Source of the DNA: CAZYPH01 sp964649095
Lineage (GTDB): Bacteria; Bdellovibrionota; UBA1018; UBA923
Length of the DNA stretch: 32,511 nt
Assembly (NCBI GenBank): GCA_964649095.1
Contig: CAZYPH010000012.1
Location: 1-32,511, forward strand
Reading direction: 5' to 3'
Shown here: piece after piece, positions 31,711 to 32,511 of the stretch
Layout: the number at the start of each line of letters is the position of its first letter
Numbering within the stretch: position 1 is the stretch's first letter
Notes under the pieces: model-generated
What the model was told of the DNA's origin: nothing
Databases searched by the model: none
The model's input: only the letters and a program-made list of their open reading frames with translations
Translations under genes and position numbers: made by a program

Positions 31711-32039
31711 TTTCAGGACTATTCGGAAACGAAACTGCGGAAAAAGTTCTACTGTTTATGGAAAACTACGATTCTGGCTATCCAAGAGGTATTGCCACAA
31801 CTTTCGATCTTTCCATTAGCCAGGTACAGAATCAGCTGGAACGCTTTGAGCGTGAGGGTATTCTAGTAAGTCGCCTAGTAGGCAGAACTAGACTCTATGA
31901 ATGGAATCCAAGATACCTTTTTTTGGCTGAATTACGCGCGATGCTCGGAAAGGCTCTGAAGCGTCTTCCTGATTCAATTCAAGAAAAGTATTTCCGTGAA
32001 CGCATGCGGCCAAGAAGAAAAGGAAAACCCCTACCTTGA
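31704..32039 (+). CDS. Winged helix-turn-helix transcriptional regulator
   Basis: A 111-residue single-domain DNA-binding protein. Residues ~5-75 form a winged helix similar to small MarR/ArsR-like regulators: FGNETAEKVLLFMENY, then the recognition part FDLSISQVQNQLERFEREGI, and the wing LVSRLVGRTRLYEWNPRY. The C-terminal tail is strongly basic (RERMRPRRKGKPLP). No effector domain or metal site is seen. The ATG at 31704 has no Shine-Dalgarno sequence and lies inside a repeat, so the mRNA may be nearly leaderless. The stop overlaps the TTG start of the following short gene. It resembles regulators paired with nucleotidyltransferase-like proteins in toxin-antitoxin-type modules of deltaproteobacterial genomes, but this pairing is from memory. 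Confidence 0.8.
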   Translation: MLLSGLFGNETAEKVLLFMENYDSGYPRGIATTFDLSISQVQNQLERFEREGILVSRLVGRTRLYEWNPRYLFLAELRAMLGKALKRLPDSIQEKYFRERMRPRRKGKPLP

Positions 32040-32260
32040 TTACGTCAAAAACGAGTATCGAAGCAATGGGTGCCATCGTTTGTCAGGCGTTGGGGTTTGC
32101 ACAAGAGAAGTCACGACACTTCGTTCATCCTAAATCCAAATACTATGTGGAGTTTCCCGGATCAGCGACAATGATTGGTGATGAACCAATCTCAGAATTT
32201 GGTGAACGACAAGGCAGCGCCAAAACCTATAAAGAATTTACTGCGCGGCTTCGCAAATAA
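32036..32260 (+). pseudogene. Internally deleted partner of the regulator (nucleotidyltransferase-like remnant)
   Basis: A 74-codon frame starting with TTG that overlaps the regulator stop. It reads SIEAMGAIVCQALG, then directly FAQEKSRHFVHPKSKYYVEF and PGSATMIGDEPISEFGERQ, then KTYKEFTARLRK and stop. From memory, related proteins of ~180-200 residues start and end like this but have ~45 residues (GG...S...DxD nucleotidyltransferase core) between ALG and F, and another ~60-80 residues after the ERQ-like segment. Both parts are missing here without loss of frame, so the catalytic core is gone. It could still make a short stable protein, but it is best read as a decayed second gene of a two-gene module. 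Family membership is an inference. Confidence 0.5.
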
Positions 32261-32397
32261 AATTTTACTCCACAGTGCTTACAGCAGATTAGGCGGCAAT
32301 ACGGACCTACTTGGTATCGAGCGTGAAGTCCTTTCTCGAACAATTGACTGTTCTAATGTTTTGAGGGCTTTTTATTTTTACGTCTGAAAACCAATAC

Positions 32398-32413
32398 CCA
32401 TCTTTCAAGATGG
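32398..32413. repeat. Short perfect hairpin
   Basis: CCATCTT-TC-AAGATGG, a 7-base stem with a 2-base loop, lies 8 bases before the proposed IS end. It is not followed by a T-run. Confidence 0.5.
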
Positions 32414-32420
32414 ACGAGTA

Positions 32421-32511
32421 GTGTTTGGACCTCCGCTGTTTTAGTGGACACAAAATTAAGAAGGCCCACAATATAAAACAGAGGGAGCATTATATATGCA
32501 AAGAAGAGTAT
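32421..32511 (+). mobile_element. Possible left end of an IS3-like insertion sequence, running out of the window
   Basis: The sequence from 32421 (GTGTTTGGACCTCCGCTG, then TTTTAGTGGACAC) resembles the terminal region of IS3-family elements. It is followed after ~35 bases by GAGGGAG, an 8-base spacer and an ATG at 32496 that begins MQRRV, as IS3 orfA products often do. The other end and the transposase lie beyond the window, so target-site duplication and family cannot be verified. Confidence 0.4.
32496..32511 (+). CDS. Start of a gene cut by the window end, possibly IS3 transposase OrfA
   Basis: Only five codons (MQRRV) are visible, after a strong GAGGGAG ribosome-binding site. The call rests on the upstream IS-like end and on the basic N-terminus. 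Confidence 0.35.

Noticed and set aside
32261..32360. Minus-strand frame with a Cys-rich YCRLICCKHCG segment
   Set aside because: Short, preceded by a stop and without a proper start; the zinc-finger look is probably accidental.
32175..32387. 70-codon plus-strand frame overlapping the deleted partner gene
   Set aside because: It runs out of frame with the recognisable SRHFVHPKSKYYVEF segment and shows no motif; probably a shadow frame.
1..32511. CRISPR array, rRNA, riboswitch or replication origin
   Set aside because: No regularly spaced repeats, rRNA signatures, known riboswitch cores or DnaA-box clusters were noticed on reading.

Overview
The window looks like a contiguous piece of a Gram-negative chromosome. 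GC content is moderate and genes are densely packed on both strands. The mix of genes suggests a member of the former Deltaproteobacteria, most likely Bdellovibrionota/Oligoflexia-like: paired M16 proteases, mreB, a short AMP nucleosidase, a Rsb-type partner switch with a SpoIIE phosphatase, PilZ and GYF proteins, an astaxanthin-type crt cluster, and a winged-helix regulator beside a tRNA. This is an inference from gene content; no marker gene here fixes the taxon.

Layout. Positions 1-2753 (+) hold two M16-type peptidase genes (the first cut by the window edge, the second interrupted by a 10-N assembly gap) and an EVE-domain gene. Positions 2770-5395 (-) hold mreB, an AMP nucleosidase and a lipoprotein. 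Positions 5540-10272 (-) form a tightly packed run, transcribed from right to left: STAS protein, HATPase, Maf, YggS/PLPBP, a membrane-anchored creatininase-like protein, and FabI. Divergent from it, 10326-14477 (+) carries a HAMP/SpoIIE phosphatase, a FecR-like protein and a PilZ protein. The STAS, HATPase and SpoIIE proteins together look like an anti-sigma/anti-anti-sigma switch.

Positions 14485-16226 (-) encode rmlB and a short RmlA-like thymidylyltransferase. rlmE follows on +, and the gap behind it holds a fossil of a P-loop ATPase gene. Positions 17035-18558 (-) encode a GYF-domain membrane protein. Positions 18652-20250 (+) encode an unusual fusion: a complete arginase-family enzyme joined to a membrane segment and a TatT/TPR-like domain.

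Positions 20230-26275 (-) are a compact carotenoid operon, crtY-crtI-crtB-crtW-crtZ-glycosyltransferase. It would convert geranylgeranyl diphosphate to a ketolated, hydroxylated and probably glycosylated beta-carotene derivative. crtE is not in the window. Divergent from crtY is a SulP transporter fused to a beta-carbonic anhydrase (26389-28728). An unknown exported protein (28725-30008) and a radical SAM/SPASM protein (30091-31059) follow on -; an 11-base homopolymer lies just upstream of the latter's start.

The right end (31220-32511) looks like the edge of an accessory region. It contains tRNA-Asn with a strong terminator, a poorly coding stretch, a winged-helix regulator with an obvious operator, an internally deleted partner gene, and what may be the left end of an IS3-like element running out of the window. 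No CRISPR array, rRNA or complete mobile element was seen.
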